From: DLKC01 sp002478885
GTDB taxonomy: Bacteria; Bacteroidota; Bacteroidia; Chitinophagales; Chitinophagaceae
DNA length: 64,000 nucleotides
Assembly: GCA_046329585.1 (NCBI GenBank)
Contig: JAXLUI010000002.1
Span: 1,798,001 to 1,862,000 of the forward strand
Direction of reading: 5' to 3'
The notes below the pieces were generated by a model. That model was not told the DNA's origin, searched no databases, and saw only the letters and a program-made list of their open reading frames with translations. The position numbers were made by a program, and so were the translations under genes. The stretch's first letter is position 1; each line of letters starts with the position of its first letter. Below, in pieces: positions 50,267 to 59,863 of the stretch.

Positions 50267-52675
50267 TTATTGTAGCGCAATATCGAGAACCTGCTGCATT
50301 GTTTTTACATAGTGGAACTGCAGCCCCCTGATAAAGATGCTGTCGATCTCTTTTACATCTTTTTCGTTCTGCCAGCAAAGGATGATCTCTTTAAGGCCGG
50401 CCCGTTTTGCGGCCAGTACTTTTTCTTTTATACCTCCAACAGGCAATACCTGGCCGCGAAGTGTGATCTCGCCGGTCATCGCAAGGTAAGGCTTAACCCT
50501 GCGGCCTGTATAGGCCGATGCAAGAGAGGTGAGCATGGTTACCCCGGCACTCGGACCATCTTTGGGAACAGCGCCTTCCGGCACATGAATATGGGGGCTT
50601 TTCTTTGTGAATAATTCCGGATCTAACCCGTATTTTTTTGCATTCGCATGCAGGTAAGTAAAGGCCGTGCTGGCGCTTTCTTTCATTACGTTGCCGAGAT
50701 TGCCGGTGAGTTTTAATTCACCTTTGCTTTCGCTCAGGATGGTTTCGATAAATAATATATCTCCCCCGACATAGGTCCAGGCGAGACCGACGGCAACACC
50801 CGGCATATTGGCGATTTTGTACAGTTCGTTGCTGTAACGCGCTGTGCCTAATATCTTTTCCACATCGGGTAGTGAGACAGCCGGTTTTATTTTGTTTTTC
50901 ATGGCGTACTCTTTTGCCTGGTACCGCATAATGCTTGCAAGTTGCCGGTCGAGTTCCCGTACGCCGCTTTCTCTCGTATATTGTTCAATAACTTTTTCCA
51001 GGACTTTGTCGCTGATCCTGAAATTGATTTTGGCCAGCCCATGCGCCTCTTTTTGTTTTGGAACAAGGTGCCGTTTGGCTATCTCCACTTTTTCTTCTAT
51101 TGCATAACCACTGAGGTCGATTATTTCGAGCCTGTCGCGCAACGCCGGCTGAATGCTTTGTATGTTGTTTGCAGTAGCAATAAACAGCACTTTACTCAGG
51201 TCGTATTCCAGTTCGAGATAGTTGTCGTAAAAGCTGTTGTTTTGTTCCGGGTCAAGCACTTCCAACAGGGCGGAGGAAGGGTCGCCGCGAAAATCGTTGC
51301 CGATCTTATCTACCTCATCAAGTATCATAACCGGGTTCGAAGATTTTACCTTTCGAATGTTTTGCAATATTCTGCCCGGCATTGCACCTATATATGTTTT
51401 ACGGTGGCCGCGTATTTCGCTTTCATCATGTAATCCGCCCAGGCTTACGCGTACATATTTTCTGCCGATAGCGTGAGCGATGCTCTTACCAAGCGAAGTT
51501 TTGCCGATACCAGGAGGCCCTACAAAACAAAGGATGGGGCTTTTCATGTCGCCCTTTAATTTTAGAACGGCGAGATATTCGAGAATCCGCTCTTTGATCT
51601 TCATCATGCCGTAGTGGTCATGGTCAAGCACAGACTTTGCGCGTTTAAGATCGTAGTCATCTGTGGTATGCTCTTCCCAGGGAAGGTCGAGCATAAAATC
51701 CAGGTGGTTGTAAACAACAGAATAATCAGGCGTGCTGGGATGCATACGCTCTAATTTTTCGACCCCAGTCTTAAACAAGGCTTTTGCAGACTCCGGCCAT
51801 TTCTTTAGTTCGGCTTTCTTCTTCATCTGCGCGATCTCTCGCTCGTTGGAGTCGCCGCCCAGTTCGTCTTTAATGCTCTTCAGTTGTTGCTGCAAGAAAT
51901 ATTCGCGCTGTTGCTTGTCAATTTCAGTTCTGGTTTTAGTTGTTACCTTATTCTTCAACTCAGCAAACTGCAATTCCCTTTGCAACAGCTCGATCAGTTT
52001 TTCTGCCCGTAGTTTTACATCGTCTATCTCCAGTAGTAACTGCTTTTCCTTCAGCTCGCTATTGAGGTTGCTGCTCACAAAATTGATAAGGAACGATGCG
52101 TGCTCAATGTTCTTTAAAATAATGGAAGCTTCTGTAGGAAGATTGGGCGATAACTGTATTATCTGGCTTGCCAGCTCTTTAATGGTTGACGTGTAGGCGT
52201 TGAAATCTTCACCGCTAATTTCCACATCTTCGGGAAGTAATTGAATGCGTGCTTTAAAATAGGGATCTTCTTCCAGCAAAGCGGTCATCTGGAAACGCTT
52301 TTTTCCCTGGATAATGATGGTAGTGCCTCCGTCGGGCATTTTAATCAGTTTCACAATTTTGGCTATTGTGCCTATGGTGCAGAGGTCTTTCAATTCAGGC
52401 TCTTCGATGTTGGGGTCTTTCTGAGCCAGTACACCAATAAGTTTGTCTCCCTTGTAAGCATCATTAACCGCTTTTATACTTTTATCGCGACCCACAGTTA
52501 TCGGTAATACTACACCTGGAAATAAAACAGTGTTTCTTAAAGGCAGCAGCGAAATAATATCGGGCACAATAAGATTTTTGTCTTGCTCTGTATCAGCTTC
52601 GTTGATCGGGATTATGGGAAGAAAATCATTGTCTTCATCGGCGCCGAATAAAAAGCTATTATAATTTGTGTTCAT
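50267..52675 (-). CDS. lon: ATP-dependent Lon protease
   Basis: 802 residues from ATG 52675. That ATG has a good ribosome binding site (AGGAGAG, 4 bp spacing), unusual for this phylum, and the family N-terminus (DFLPIIPIN, VPDIISLLPLRNTVLFPGVV) follows it; an in-frame ATG 18 codons upstream is less likely. The N domain covers to about 300. The AAA+ module has Walker A GPPGIGKTSLGKSI, Walker B VMILDEVDKIG and arginine/sensor sequence PALRDRLEIIDLSGY. The protease domain carries the catalytic dyad as KDGPSAGVTM (Ser) and KEKVLAAKRAGLKEI (Lys). It degrades misfolded and regulatory proteins in the cytoplasm. Transcribed alone. Confidence 0.97.
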   Translation of the reverse strand: MNTNYNSFLFGADEDNDFLPIIPINEADTEQDKNLIVPDIISLLPLRNTVLFPGVVLPITVGRDKSIKAVNDAYKGDKLIGVLAQKDPNIEEPELKDLCTIGTIAKIVKLIKMPDGGTTIIIQGKKRFQMTALLEEDPYFKARIQLLPEDVEISGEDFNAYTSTIKELASQIIQLSPNLPTEASIILKNIEHASFLINFVSSNLNSELKEKQLLLEIDDVKLRAEKLIELLQRELQFAELKNKVTTKTRTEIDKQQREYFLQQQLKSIKDELGGDSNEREIAQMKKKAELKKWPESAKALFKTGVEKLERMHPSTPDYSVVYNHLDFMLDLPWEEHTTDDYDLKRAKSVLDHDHYGMMKIKERILEYLAVLKLKGDMKSPILCFVGPPGIGKTSLGKSIAHAIGRKYVRVSLGGLHDESEIRGHRKTYIGAMPGRILQNIRKVKSSNPVMILDEVDKIGNDFRGDPSSALLEVLDPEQNNSFYDNYLELEYDLSKVLFIATANNIQSIQPALRDRLEIIDLSGYAIEEKVEIAKRHLVPKQKEAHGLAKINFRISDKVLEKVIEQYTRESGVRELDRQLASIMRYQAKEYAMKNKIKPAVSLPDVEKILGTARYSNELYKIANMPGVAVGLAWTYVGGDILFIETILSESKGELKLTGNLGNVMKESASTAFTYLHANAKKYGLDPELFTKKSPHIHVPEGAVPKDGPSAGVTMLTSLASAYTGRRVKPYLAMTGEITLRGQVLPVGGIKEKVLAAKRAGLKEIILCWQNEKDVKEIDSIFIRGLQFHYVKTMQQVLDIALQ

Positions 52676-52802
52676 AATTCTCTCCTGGCTTAAAGTCAAA
52701 TTGTCATCTTGAAAGTATTTTATACGCAATATGACCGGAGTGTAAAAAGTTCAATTAGAGTGCCAAAGCAAGATAATCAACAATGTGGTAACAAAATGTC
52801 GC

Positions 52803-52828
52803 AAAAAAGGCATCCCGTTAGAGATGCC
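52803..52828 (-). terminator. Terminator after the PorT-like barrel gene
   Basis: GGCATC and GATGCC arms with an eight-base loop, with a T run on the minus strand (AAAAAA on plus), 34 bp after the stop. Confidence 0.75.
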
Positions 52829-52861
52829 TTACCAAATATGACGATAATTGAAATTGAGTGC

Positions 52862-53437
52862 TTAGAACAGTCTTAAACCCACACCAAGTTGAAATTGCTG
52901 GCTTTTCCATTGATCCTGGCTGCCAATATCATTGATGTCAGATAACCCGATATTATACCTGCCATAAAGCTTTAAAGAGCTGAGATTCAGCTGCGCGCCG
53001 AGCACCAGGGCAAAGTCTCCGTTTTTGAATGCATCCTGCCCATTCTCCAACAGGGTCTCATGGTTGTTCATTAAAATGCTGAACTGGGGGCCTGCATTCA
53101 GCGTTAGTAATTTACTGGCATTTATGCGCAATAATATCGGAATATTCAGGTAATTCAGTTTAATATTATCGCCAGGCTTAAAAACATCGCCAAGGTTGTC
53201 AGTGGCAGTAGTGTTTGTTTGACTAAATAACAGTTCGGGCTGTATGCCGATACTTTTGCTGAAATCAATTTCCATAAAACCACCTAAATGATAGCCAAGA
53301 TTGTAACCATCTTTAAATGCCTGACCGTTTATCTTGTCCAGGTTAGCGCCAACCTTAGCGCCGACATGAAAACCCTGCGCCGTTGCAATCGCGCTGAAGA
53401 GAATAAAAGCCGTTGCGGAAAGAATTATTTTTTTCAT
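52862..53437 (-). CDS. PorT-like outer-membrane beta-barrel protein
   Basis: 191 residues. Signal peptide (IILSATAFILFSAIATAQ) and an eight-strand-size barrel: FHVGAKVGANLDKINGQAF, YHLGGFMEIDFSKSIGIQP, IKLNYLNIPILLRINA, LTLNAGPQFSILMN, and a C-terminal strand ending QFQLGVGLRLF with the final Phe used by the BAM machinery. The family (porin_6/OMP_b-brl) is abundant in Bacteroidota. A precise role is unknown. It has its own terminator and a long upstream gap. Confidence 0.9.
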   Translation of the reverse strand: MKKIILSATAFILFSAIATAQGFHVGAKVGANLDKINGQAFKDGYNLGYHLGGFMEIDFSKSIGIQPELLFSQTNTTATDNLGDVFKPGDNIKLNYLNIPILLRINASKLLTLNAGPQFSILMNNHETLLENGQDAFKNGDFALVLGAQLNLSSLKLYGRYNIGLSDINDIGSQDQWKSQQFQLGVGLRLF

Positions 53438-53624
53438 GGTTTTTGTTTTTGTAATTAAGCCAATTCCTGTGCCATTTACAAACCAAATAACGAATAGAAT
53501 TTAATAGATATTGTTAAAACAACTTTGCTCTCGCGCAAAGCTTATATTAAAAAGCGTGGCAACGCCATGCCCCTTCACAAAAAAGCTACGAAAAACATAA
53601 CAGCGTTAATAGATGTTTGTTTTT

Positions 53625-53699
53625 TGAGCCGGTCAACAATCTATCATGCTTTGGTCGCTGCAATATAGTGCCGGCCTATCCGGCATCGCACGCTCTCGC
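53625..53699 (-). repeat. Dispersed repeat, long copy O (75 bp)
   Basis: Minus-strand reading: GCGAGAGCGTGCGATGCCGG, GATAGGCCGGCACT, to GACCGGCTCA then AAAAAAA. Closely related to copies F and S. Confidence 0.65.
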
Positions 53700-53859
53700 T
53701 TTTATAAAAAATGGCAACACAATTTTAATACTGCAACCGCGACCGATTCATTTGGAATTTTCCCAACGGAACCCGTTTTATAAAACCCTCCTAAATAATA
53801 AAAAGACCATAAAGAAATCTGTTAAACTTTTCAAAATGAACTGCCAGCATACAACATTC

Positions 53860-53900
53860 TACGAATTCAATCGTACTTTTATTACGAACATATTCGTAAT
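53860..53900. promoter_or_regulatory. Paired palindromic operator sites upstream of the coiled-coil gene
   Basis: A perfect inverted repeat ATTACGAACATATTCGTAAT (53881-53900, 8-bp arms) ends 27 bp before the start codon of the next gene. A weaker one, TACGA-N6-TCGTA (53860-53875), lies 5 bp to the left and has the same TACGA half-site. Two sites side by side suggest cooperative binding of a dimeric repressor, possibly a BlaI-type regulator. No regulator gene is in the window. Confidence 0.6.
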
Positions 53901-53927
53901 AACCTCAACTATTAAATTTTAAAACAC

Positions 53928-54752
53928 ATGAAAAATGTATTCCAGGGCCCAAAAACTGCTGTGGTGGCTGCTTTGCTTGTTCTGCTTGTTATTACTGCTG
54001 CCTGGCAACGTGACGATGAAATTAAGCAAGACAGTACATCGAACTACAACGGGAACAGAGATACAACTCGGCCCGGCCAACGTAATTATGATAAGAATGA
54101 ATTTACAGTGAAAGACATAGAAGATGCGATGAAAGAACTGGACATAGAACTGCAAAAAATGAATATTGAGCTGAAAAATATCAATATCGAGGTTTCAAAA
54201 AATATAAAGGATGCAATGAGCCAGCTTAACATGGCGCAGATAAACAAAGAGATTGCAGAGGAGATGAAAAAAGTTGACTTCGACAAAATTCAAAATGAAG
54301 TGAGCCGTTCACTGAAAGAAGCACAGGTCGAGATCAACAGTGTTGATATAGAAAAGATCCAGGAGGAAGTAAATAAATCGATGAAAGAAGCACAGGAGAA
54401 GATCAAAAAAGTTGACATGGAGAAAGTGCAGGTGCAAATGAAAGAACTTCAAAAAAAGCTAAACAGCGGGGAATGGAAAAAACAGGTAGAGGAATCTATG
54501 AAAGATGCAAGGATACAAATGGAGAAAGCGAAGAAGCAATTGCAGGAACTAAAAGAATTTACCGATGCACTGCAAAAAGACGGGCTGATTGATAAAGACA
54601 AACGTTTTAGTATAGAATGGAAAAACGGCGGAGATCTTTATATTAACGGCACAAAACAATCAAAAGAAATCTCTGAGAAATACCGCAAATATTATAAGGA
54701 AGATGGATACGAATTCAATTTCAGCGACGGCAAAGAGGGTGAATCGATATAA
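53928..54752 (+). CDS. Single-pass membrane protein with long periplasmic coiled coil
   Basis: 274 residues. One membrane segment (TAVVAALLVLLVITAAW) is followed by a charged linker and a coiled coil of about 150 residues (about 65-215), with repeats such as NKEIAEEMKKVDFDKIQNEV, VDIEKIQEEVNKSMKEAQ and VDMEKVQVQMKELQKKLNS. The C-terminus is a small mixed domain (FSIEWKNGGDLYINGTKQS). Similar coiled-coil tails occur on M56/BlaR1-type proteins of Bacteroidota, but the protease domain itself is absent. Its promoter region carries two palindromes, so expression is probably repressible. No function is assigned. Confidence 0.65.
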   Translation: MKNVFQGPKTAVVAALLVLLVITAAWQRDDEIKQDSTSNYNGNRDTTRPGQRNYDKNEFTVKDIEDAMKELDIELQKMNIELKNINIEVSKNIKDAMSQLNMAQINKEIAEEMKKVDFDKIQNEVSRSLKEAQVEINSVDIEKIQEEVNKSMKEAQEKIKKVDMEKVQVQMKELQKKLNSGEWKKQVEESMKDARIQMEKAKKQLQELKEFTDALQKDGLIDKDKRFSIEWKNGGDLYINGTKQSKEISEKYRKYYKEDGYEFNFSDGKEGESI

Positions 54753-54778
54753 AGTATTCGTTGTTAACAGAGATGTAA

Positions 54779-54830
54779 GTACAAGCGTGCGACGCAACGG
54801 ATGTTGAAAAAACTACTGGTGCTGGCTACA
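54779..54830 (+). repeat. Dispersed intergenic repeat, copy P (52 bp)
   Basis: GTACAAGCGTGCGACGCAAC to GTGCTGGCTACA. It starts 26 bp after the stop of the coiled-coil gene. Confidence 0.75.
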
Positions 54831-54897
54831 ACAAAGTTGATATCATAAAACCCAACGCTGAAAATCACGACAACTTTTCAAATATCAACAGCAATCT

Positions 54898-54921
54898 GCC
54901 CCGGAACAGCCGGGGCATTTT
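54898..54921 (+). terminator. Hairpin between convergent genes
   Basis: GCCCCGG and CCGGGGC arms around a five-base loop, then ATTTTA on the plus strand, so it more likely ends plus-strand transcription from the coiled-coil gene. Confidence 0.55.
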
Positions 54922-54925
54922 ACGT

Positions 54926-55951
54926 TCAGAATTTAACTGAAGGGCATTTTACATCTTTACCGCCCGAGCCGAAAATACCACTCTTTACAATCGACAATTC
55001 AAAGGCTCCGCGGGTTTGGTTATAAGTACCCAACGAAGAACTCGTGGCGTCGTAGTTGATGGTTAACGCAACGTCATTCCATTCATATCCAATCATTGGA
55101 ATAAAAGCGTCTTTAGCGCGCACATAAAGGCCGCCGATAACCTGGGAACTGCCATCGCCGCTGAGATTGTAATGAGCGTTTAAACCAGCAACCGTTTCCC
55201 ATGCACCGCCCATCTGGCTTATATACACATTAGGATTAACGATCCACTGATCGTTAAGTTTGAAACTACCGTTGAGAAAAAGGGTGAGCCTTGGCGCAAT
55301 ACGCGTGTCAGCAATATTATCAGAAAAGAAAGTTTCTTTGGGCCGGTTTAAATGCATGGCACTAAAACCCACGTTCAGATACGCGTTGTCGCTGGGAAAC
55401 AAGGCATAATTTAACCCAGCCTGCAAATCGAGATAGGTAGCGGAATTATACGCAAACTGCTCTCCGCTGGGTATTGTTACGTCGAAAAATTTCCCATTCC
55501 ACTGGTTATCGAAGGTAAGCTTGGAAACATCAATTCGCTTGTTGACAAAGCCAATATTAAAGCCGCCGCTTAGCAGGCTGTTAAATCCAAGCAACTGGTG
55601 GTAGGCGATAGATGCAAAACCTTTGGTAGAGCTAAGGCCACCGCTACCGGCCTGGTCTTTTATGATGGAGCCACCCAGGCCTACCCAACCATCCTGGAAC
55701 CTGTTGTTGAATAATTGAACATCGCCCCATACATCCATTGTTTTATAAGGATTAGGGGTTACGCTTGCCCACTGGTTGCGGTAGTTGATACCAACACGGT
55801 AATCAACATCGGGAGCAAAACCTGCATTGGCAGGGTTAACCAAAAGCGGCGAATTGAAATATTGAGAAAAATGCAGGTCTTGTGCTGTTGAATTTGTATA
55901 AAATCCCGCATAACATGCAATAATCAAACATATGGTCGCACGATTTTTCAT
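54926..55951 (-). CDS. Type IX secretion system outer-membrane protein PorP/SprF family
   Basis: 341 residues. Signal peptide (TICLIIACYAGFYTNSTA), then the family hallmark QDLHFSQYFNSPLLVNPANA, GVNYRNQWASVT-type segments (here GINYRNQWASVTPNPYKT), and GGLYVRAKDAFIPMIGYEWN. PorP/SprF proteins are beta-barrels that pair with a large T9SS type B cargo protein and hold it on the cell surface. The gene sits 19 bp downstream of the 1213-residue type B protein, the normal PorP/cargo operon. The C-terminal tail GIFGSGGKDVKCPSVKF is family-like. Confidence 0.93.
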   Translation of the reverse strand: MKNRATICLIIACYAGFYTNSTAQDLHFSQYFNSPLLVNPANAGFAPDVDYRVGINYRNQWASVTPNPYKTMDVWGDVQLFNNRFQDGWVGLGGSIIKDQAGSGGLSSTKGFASIAYHQLLGFNSLLSGGFNIGFVNKRIDVSKLTFDNQWNGKFFDVTIPSGEQFAYNSATYLDLQAGLNYALFPSDNAYLNVGFSAMHLNRPKETFFSDNIADTRIAPRLTLFLNGSFKLNDQWIVNPNVYISQMGGAWETVAGLNAHYNLSGDGSSQVIGGLYVRAKDAFIPMIGYEWNDVALTINYDATSSSLGTYNQTRGAFELSIVKSGIFGSGGKDVKCPSVKF

Positions 55952-55970
55952 ATCATCAAAATTCAGTCGT

Positions 55971-58900
55971 CTATCGTAAAAGAGTTATATCACCTTTTTT
56001 CCTGTAGTTGGTACCGTCTGAGAACGTAACATCAAGCACATATACATACACCTCCTGGGCCTGCAATTTACCTTTGTACATGCCATCCCATCCTATTGAA
56101 GGGCTGGCAGATTGAAATACGAGGGCGCCCCAACGGTTATATATTCTCCAGTCCATTTTTTGTATGCCATAGCCTTTTACCGTAACCTTATCATTGACCC
56201 CATCACCATTGGGTGTAAAAGCATTTGGCACGTCTATTAAAGGTACAATAATTGACTGCACCGGCTGGCATAATGTGTCAGTACAACCAAACTGATTAAA
56301 AGCGACCAGGCATGCATTAAAAGTGCCTGTCGTATTGTAGATATGCTTGATAACAGTATCCCTGTTAGCGGTTACAAGGCTGTCACCATCGCCAAAAGTC
56401 CATTTGTACAATGTAGCACCAAAGGAGAAATTGGTAAATTCGGTAGGCGTGTTTTCCTGCGGTGGCTTTGGCCCAAAAGTAAAGCCCGCTGTAGGTTTTG
56501 CGCTCACAATAATAGTTTGCTGAGTGCTGTCGGTAATATTGCAGGTTTGCTGATCTACCACAACCAGCCTCACAGTGTACGTGTCGATAAAATTATAAGT
56601 GTGAACAGGATTTACATCGGTTGAAGTAGTGCCATCGCCAAAATCCCAGAAAAATTGCTGACCGGCCAAAGAAGTATTATTGAAGACTGCAGTGTATGGA
56701 ACACAACCGGCAGGAGGCGTTTCAAACTGCGCCTTCACATTTGCAGCAATGCGCAATTGCAATGTTGCAGAATCCGGGGAATTACAATAACCGGTATCAA
56801 TAAGCCGCAATGCTACATTATAGGTTCCGGAGGCCGGGTAACTGTGTATCACATTAGGCGCATTTGATATGAGCGTCGTACCATCGCCAAAACTCCATTC
56901 GAAGCTGGCAGGACCAAAAGGCCTTGTCACCGGAGCCACCGAAGTATTCGTAAACTGGTATTTCAGGGAATCACAGGGTTGTAGTTTTAATGAAGTAAAA
57001 CTTACGTCTGCCTTGTCATCCCGAACCCTGATGGTAAGGTATGCCGTATCGGCAATATTACAGGTAAGTGAATCAATGGAAACAAGTCTTACCTTAAAGT
57101 TGCCAAGGCTGTTAAATGTATGTTGCGTCGACGGCACATCTGTGCTAACATCTGGTGAGCCGTCTCCAAAATGCCAGATAAATTTTTTACCATTGGCAAT
57201 GGTATCCCTGAAATCAACAGTCAGTGGCAAACAACCGGCGGTATCCCGGGGAACACCGTCAATGGCCGACTGTAATCCAGCTCCGACCCCCGCAAATTCA
57301 AATGCAATTTTTAACATCGCTTCGTTGCATTGCGCACCTGTTTGAGCCGGATTATCGGGACCCCAGACGCCCGGTGTGGTGGGAAAATTGCCAATTACAC
57401 CGCAATTGGCGCATAAGGCCTCGTATATCACACCTTCTTTGTCAAAACGGCTGGTACCGCCATCTACATGGTCTCCAACGTCCGGAACGTTGTCGATGTT
57501 GCCGTAAAAAGTTCCGTATAGCTGGCTTAAAGCGTTTTTTTCCAGGATAAAGAAATAGAAATCACTGCCATCCGAAGTTGGCCTTATCGCATCTGCCGTG
57601 GTTTTTAATCCAGAGGTATTTGCGTTGGGATACCCCTCACCGGAATTGATTCCGCCACCCCAGCCGGCTACATAAACATTTTCACAGCGGTCAACAAGAA
57701 ACGCTGTTGGAGAAATGTCCGGAGCACCCAACCCCTTACCAAAATTTGCAGAATAAACCACCCCGCTAAGGTCAGGCTGAAGCTTTGTTATATACTGCTT
57801 ACCATCTGCCTGCTCCACTGTGTTAAACGGGGCGTTGATCACGGGGAAAGCGATGGTTGTTGTACCGGTTATATATGGGAAACCATACTTGTCAAACTGA
57901 ACACCATAGAGCATGTCATTGCCACTGCTTCCTACATAGCAGGATTTGATCAGCGACGGCGCTCCCGCAGTATTGCCAATGATAGCAATAAATCCATCAC
58001 TTTCTCCCCCCCTGTAACTGCTGTAAATAACAGGTCCGTTATTTACTCCCGTACCTGGCAGGTTACCACTGGCAGTAGCGCCCCCCACGTAAATATTGTT
58101 ATTGCCCGGGTTAAGTGACAATGAAAAAGCGGCATCATTACTACTGCCACCGATAAACGATATAAAATCAAAATTGCTCAGGTTGGCATTTGCTTTAAGC
58201 ACAACGCCATCCTGAGCACCACCAAAGGAGGGTTGAAACGCATTTGCGCTGACAGGAAAATCACTCGATTGCGTGCAACTGACAAGGTAAATATTGTTGT
58301 TATTATCAACGATCACTTCACTTCTCGCATCGTCGCCATAGTTGCGCGAAATGCTTAATGGGCCCGGGATCTCTTTTGAACGAATGTTTACGCCATCGTC
58401 GGACGTTCCACCGATTTTACGCGAAGCAAGCAATGCCGTTCCGTCGACACTAAGTTTTGTGATAAAAATATCAAATGCTCCTCCTTTGCCCACCATTGGA
58501 AGTGTGGAAGGAAAATTGTCTGAATTTGTACGTCCTGCGATAATTAAATTGCCCTGGTTATCTACAACAAGACTGTGCGGCTGTTCGTTGCCGGAGCCTC
58601 CCACATATGTTCCGTACAGGCGCTGCGTGCCATCAGAGCTCAGTTTAATAATCGAGCAATCGTACCCGCCCAATTGTCCTTCATTGGCACCGCCACCAAA
58701 TGCTGTTTGAAATGCACCGGTGCTCACCGGGAAACCGGTTCCAAATGAAATACCTCCGGCATAAAAATTACCGGATCCGTCATAGGTTGCGGTATAACCC
58801 CAGTTGTCTGACTGGCTGTAGGTAAAACTGGCGAATACCAACACCGGGTCTATCACTAGTGTGGCTCCTTTTGTATAAGCATCTAATTTAAACTTTACCG

Positions 58901-59612
58901 TATTGCCTTCCACAACAAACTTTGCTGTAACGTCGGCCCTGCCTTTATCATTCAGCTCATAGCAATAAGGTTTCATTTCGGTAACATCGCCGAGCGAAGT
59001 TTTAACGACCAGGTTGCCGTTCTTAACGCTTATGCCTTGTGTGCCATCAAATCGAAGTGCAATTTTAGCAGGGTCAGCGCCGGGGTGAACGATCAGGTCA
59101 TATTTTAAATTACCCTTGTCGGTATAATAACGCACGTCTATGCCTGGATACATATTTTCATACACTACCGCACGGTATATTTTGCAATTCGCTGCCCACC
59201 GAGACTTATCCGACCCCTGGAAATAGTTGTTATACGTATTGATCGGTTTGTCGGGAATAATATTTGGATGTTCAGAGGCACCCACAAAATTTACCTGGTA
59301 CGCGTGTGAATGCAACGTCAATTTCCCCTCCGGACCCGGGCTGCTGAGGTTATGTGATGTTTCAGATATCTTTTTATCGTGGTCGTGGCCCGAATAAGCA
59401 TAGGCAATAGCGCGAAGATCATCTTTGTTGTTGAGTAAAACCATGTATCCTTTCTGTTGAAGAAAGAACGCACTTCCACCTAAGTCGCTTTTATAGGAAA
59501 CCTGCGGGTCCCATTGTCCTTTGTTTTCCACGAATTCCAGTGTCTGGCCTTCAGATGCCAGGGCAGAAAAGAGTGCAAGGGTGACCGCACAAAATTTGTA
59601 AAACGAATTCAA
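55971..59612 (-). CDS. Large T9SS type B secreted protein (DUF7948, SBBP, PKD domains)
   Basis: 1213 residues, starting at a TTG (MNSFYKFCAVTLALFSALAS), directly at the signal peptide. The N-terminal domain (about 20-260; LEFVENKGQWDPQVSYKSDL, FQGSDKSRWAANCKIYRAV) is of the DUF7948 type, followed by SBBP-like beta-propeller repeats to about 760 (SFGGAQDGVVLKANA, GDATNFD-like turns). Then three or four PKD domains (FIWHFGDGSPDVSTDVPSTQ, FEWSFGDGTTLISN, FFWDFGDGTTSTDVNPVHTY, YKWTFGDGDSLV). The C-terminal 90 residues are a gliding-motility type domain for type B sorting (VPNAFTPNGDGVNDKVTV, WRIYNRWGALVFQS, GWDGMYKGK). In operon with porP downstream. Confidence 0.92.
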   Translation of the reverse strand: MNSFYKFCAVTLALFSALASEGQTLEFVENKGQWDPQVSYKSDLGGSAFFLQQKGYMVLLNNKDDLRAIAYAYSGHDHDKKISETSHNLSSPGPEGKLTLHSHAYQVNFVGASEHPNIIPDKPINTYNNYFQGSDKSRWAANCKIYRAVVYENMYPGIDVRYYTDKGNLKYDLIVHPGADPAKIALRFDGTQGISVKNGNLVVKTSLGDVTEMKPYCYELNDKGRADVTAKFVVEGNTVKFKLDAYTKGATLVIDPVLVFASFTYSQSDNWGYTATYDGSGNFYAGGISFGTGFPVSTGAFQTAFGGGANEGQLGGYDCSIIKLSSDGTQRLYGTYVGGSGNEQPHSLVVDNQGNLIIAGRTNSDNFPSTLPMVGKGGAFDIFITKLSVDGTALLASRKIGGTSDDGVNIRSKEIPGPLSISRNYGDDARSEVIVDNNNNIYLVSCTQSSDFPVSANAFQPSFGGAQDGVVLKANANLSNFDFISFIGGSSNDAAFSLSLNPGNNNIYVGGATASGNLPGTGVNNGPVIYSSYRGGESDGFIAIIGNTAGAPSLIKSCYVGSSGNDMLYGVQFDKYGFPYITGTTTIAFPVINAPFNTVEQADGKQYITKLQPDLSGVVYSANFGKGLGAPDISPTAFLVDRCENVYVAGWGGGINSGEGYPNANTSGLKTTADAIRPTSDGSDFYFFILEKNALSQLYGTFYGNIDNVPDVGDHVDGGTSRFDKEGVIYEALCANCGVIGNFPTTPGVWGPDNPAQTGAQCNEAMLKIAFEFAGVGAGLQSAIDGVPRDTAGCLPLTVDFRDTIANGKKFIWHFGDGSPDVSTDVPSTQHTFNSLGNFKVRLVSIDSLTCNIADTAYLTIRVRDDKADVSFTSLKLQPCDSLKYQFTNTSVAPVTRPFGPASFEWSFGDGTTLISNAPNVIHSYPASGTYNVALRLIDTGYCNSPDSATLQLRIAANVKAQFETPPAGCVPYTAVFNNTSLAGQQFFWDFGDGTTSTDVNPVHTYNFIDTYTVRLVVVDQQTCNITDSTQQTIIVSAKPTAGFTFGPKPPQENTPTEFTNFSFGATLYKWTFGDGDSLVTANRDTVIKHIYNTTGTFNACLVAFNQFGCTDTLCQPVQSIIVPLIDVPNAFTPNGDGVNDKVTVKGYGIQKMDWRIYNRWGALVFQSASPSIGWDGMYKGKLQAQEVYVYVLDVTFSDGTNYRKKGDITLLR

Positions 59613-59757
59613 GAGTTTACTTTTTAAAAAATTACAAAAATCAGCCTGAATAAAAACATCTTTTTGTTACCGGCGACTGTTCTCTGTGGCATCGCCTGTT
59701 GCCACGCTCGTTTCAGGGTTCCATTTTCATGGCAAAATTGCTAATGCATTTGCTTAA

Positions 59758-59810
59758 GTACAAGAGTGCGACGCAACCGGTGCTTAATACCCGTACCAAA
59801 GCCTGGCTCC
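59758..59810 (+). repeat. Dispersed intergenic repeat, copy Q (53 bp)
   Basis: GTACAAGAGTGCGACGCAAC to GCCTGGCTCC. It lies in the 251-bp gap between recG and the type B protein gene, which contains nothing else that I can identify. Confidence 0.75.
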
Positions 59811-59863
59811 CAAAGAACATACTAATAATCCGATAATAACGTTAGCGATACACTAAATGTTGT

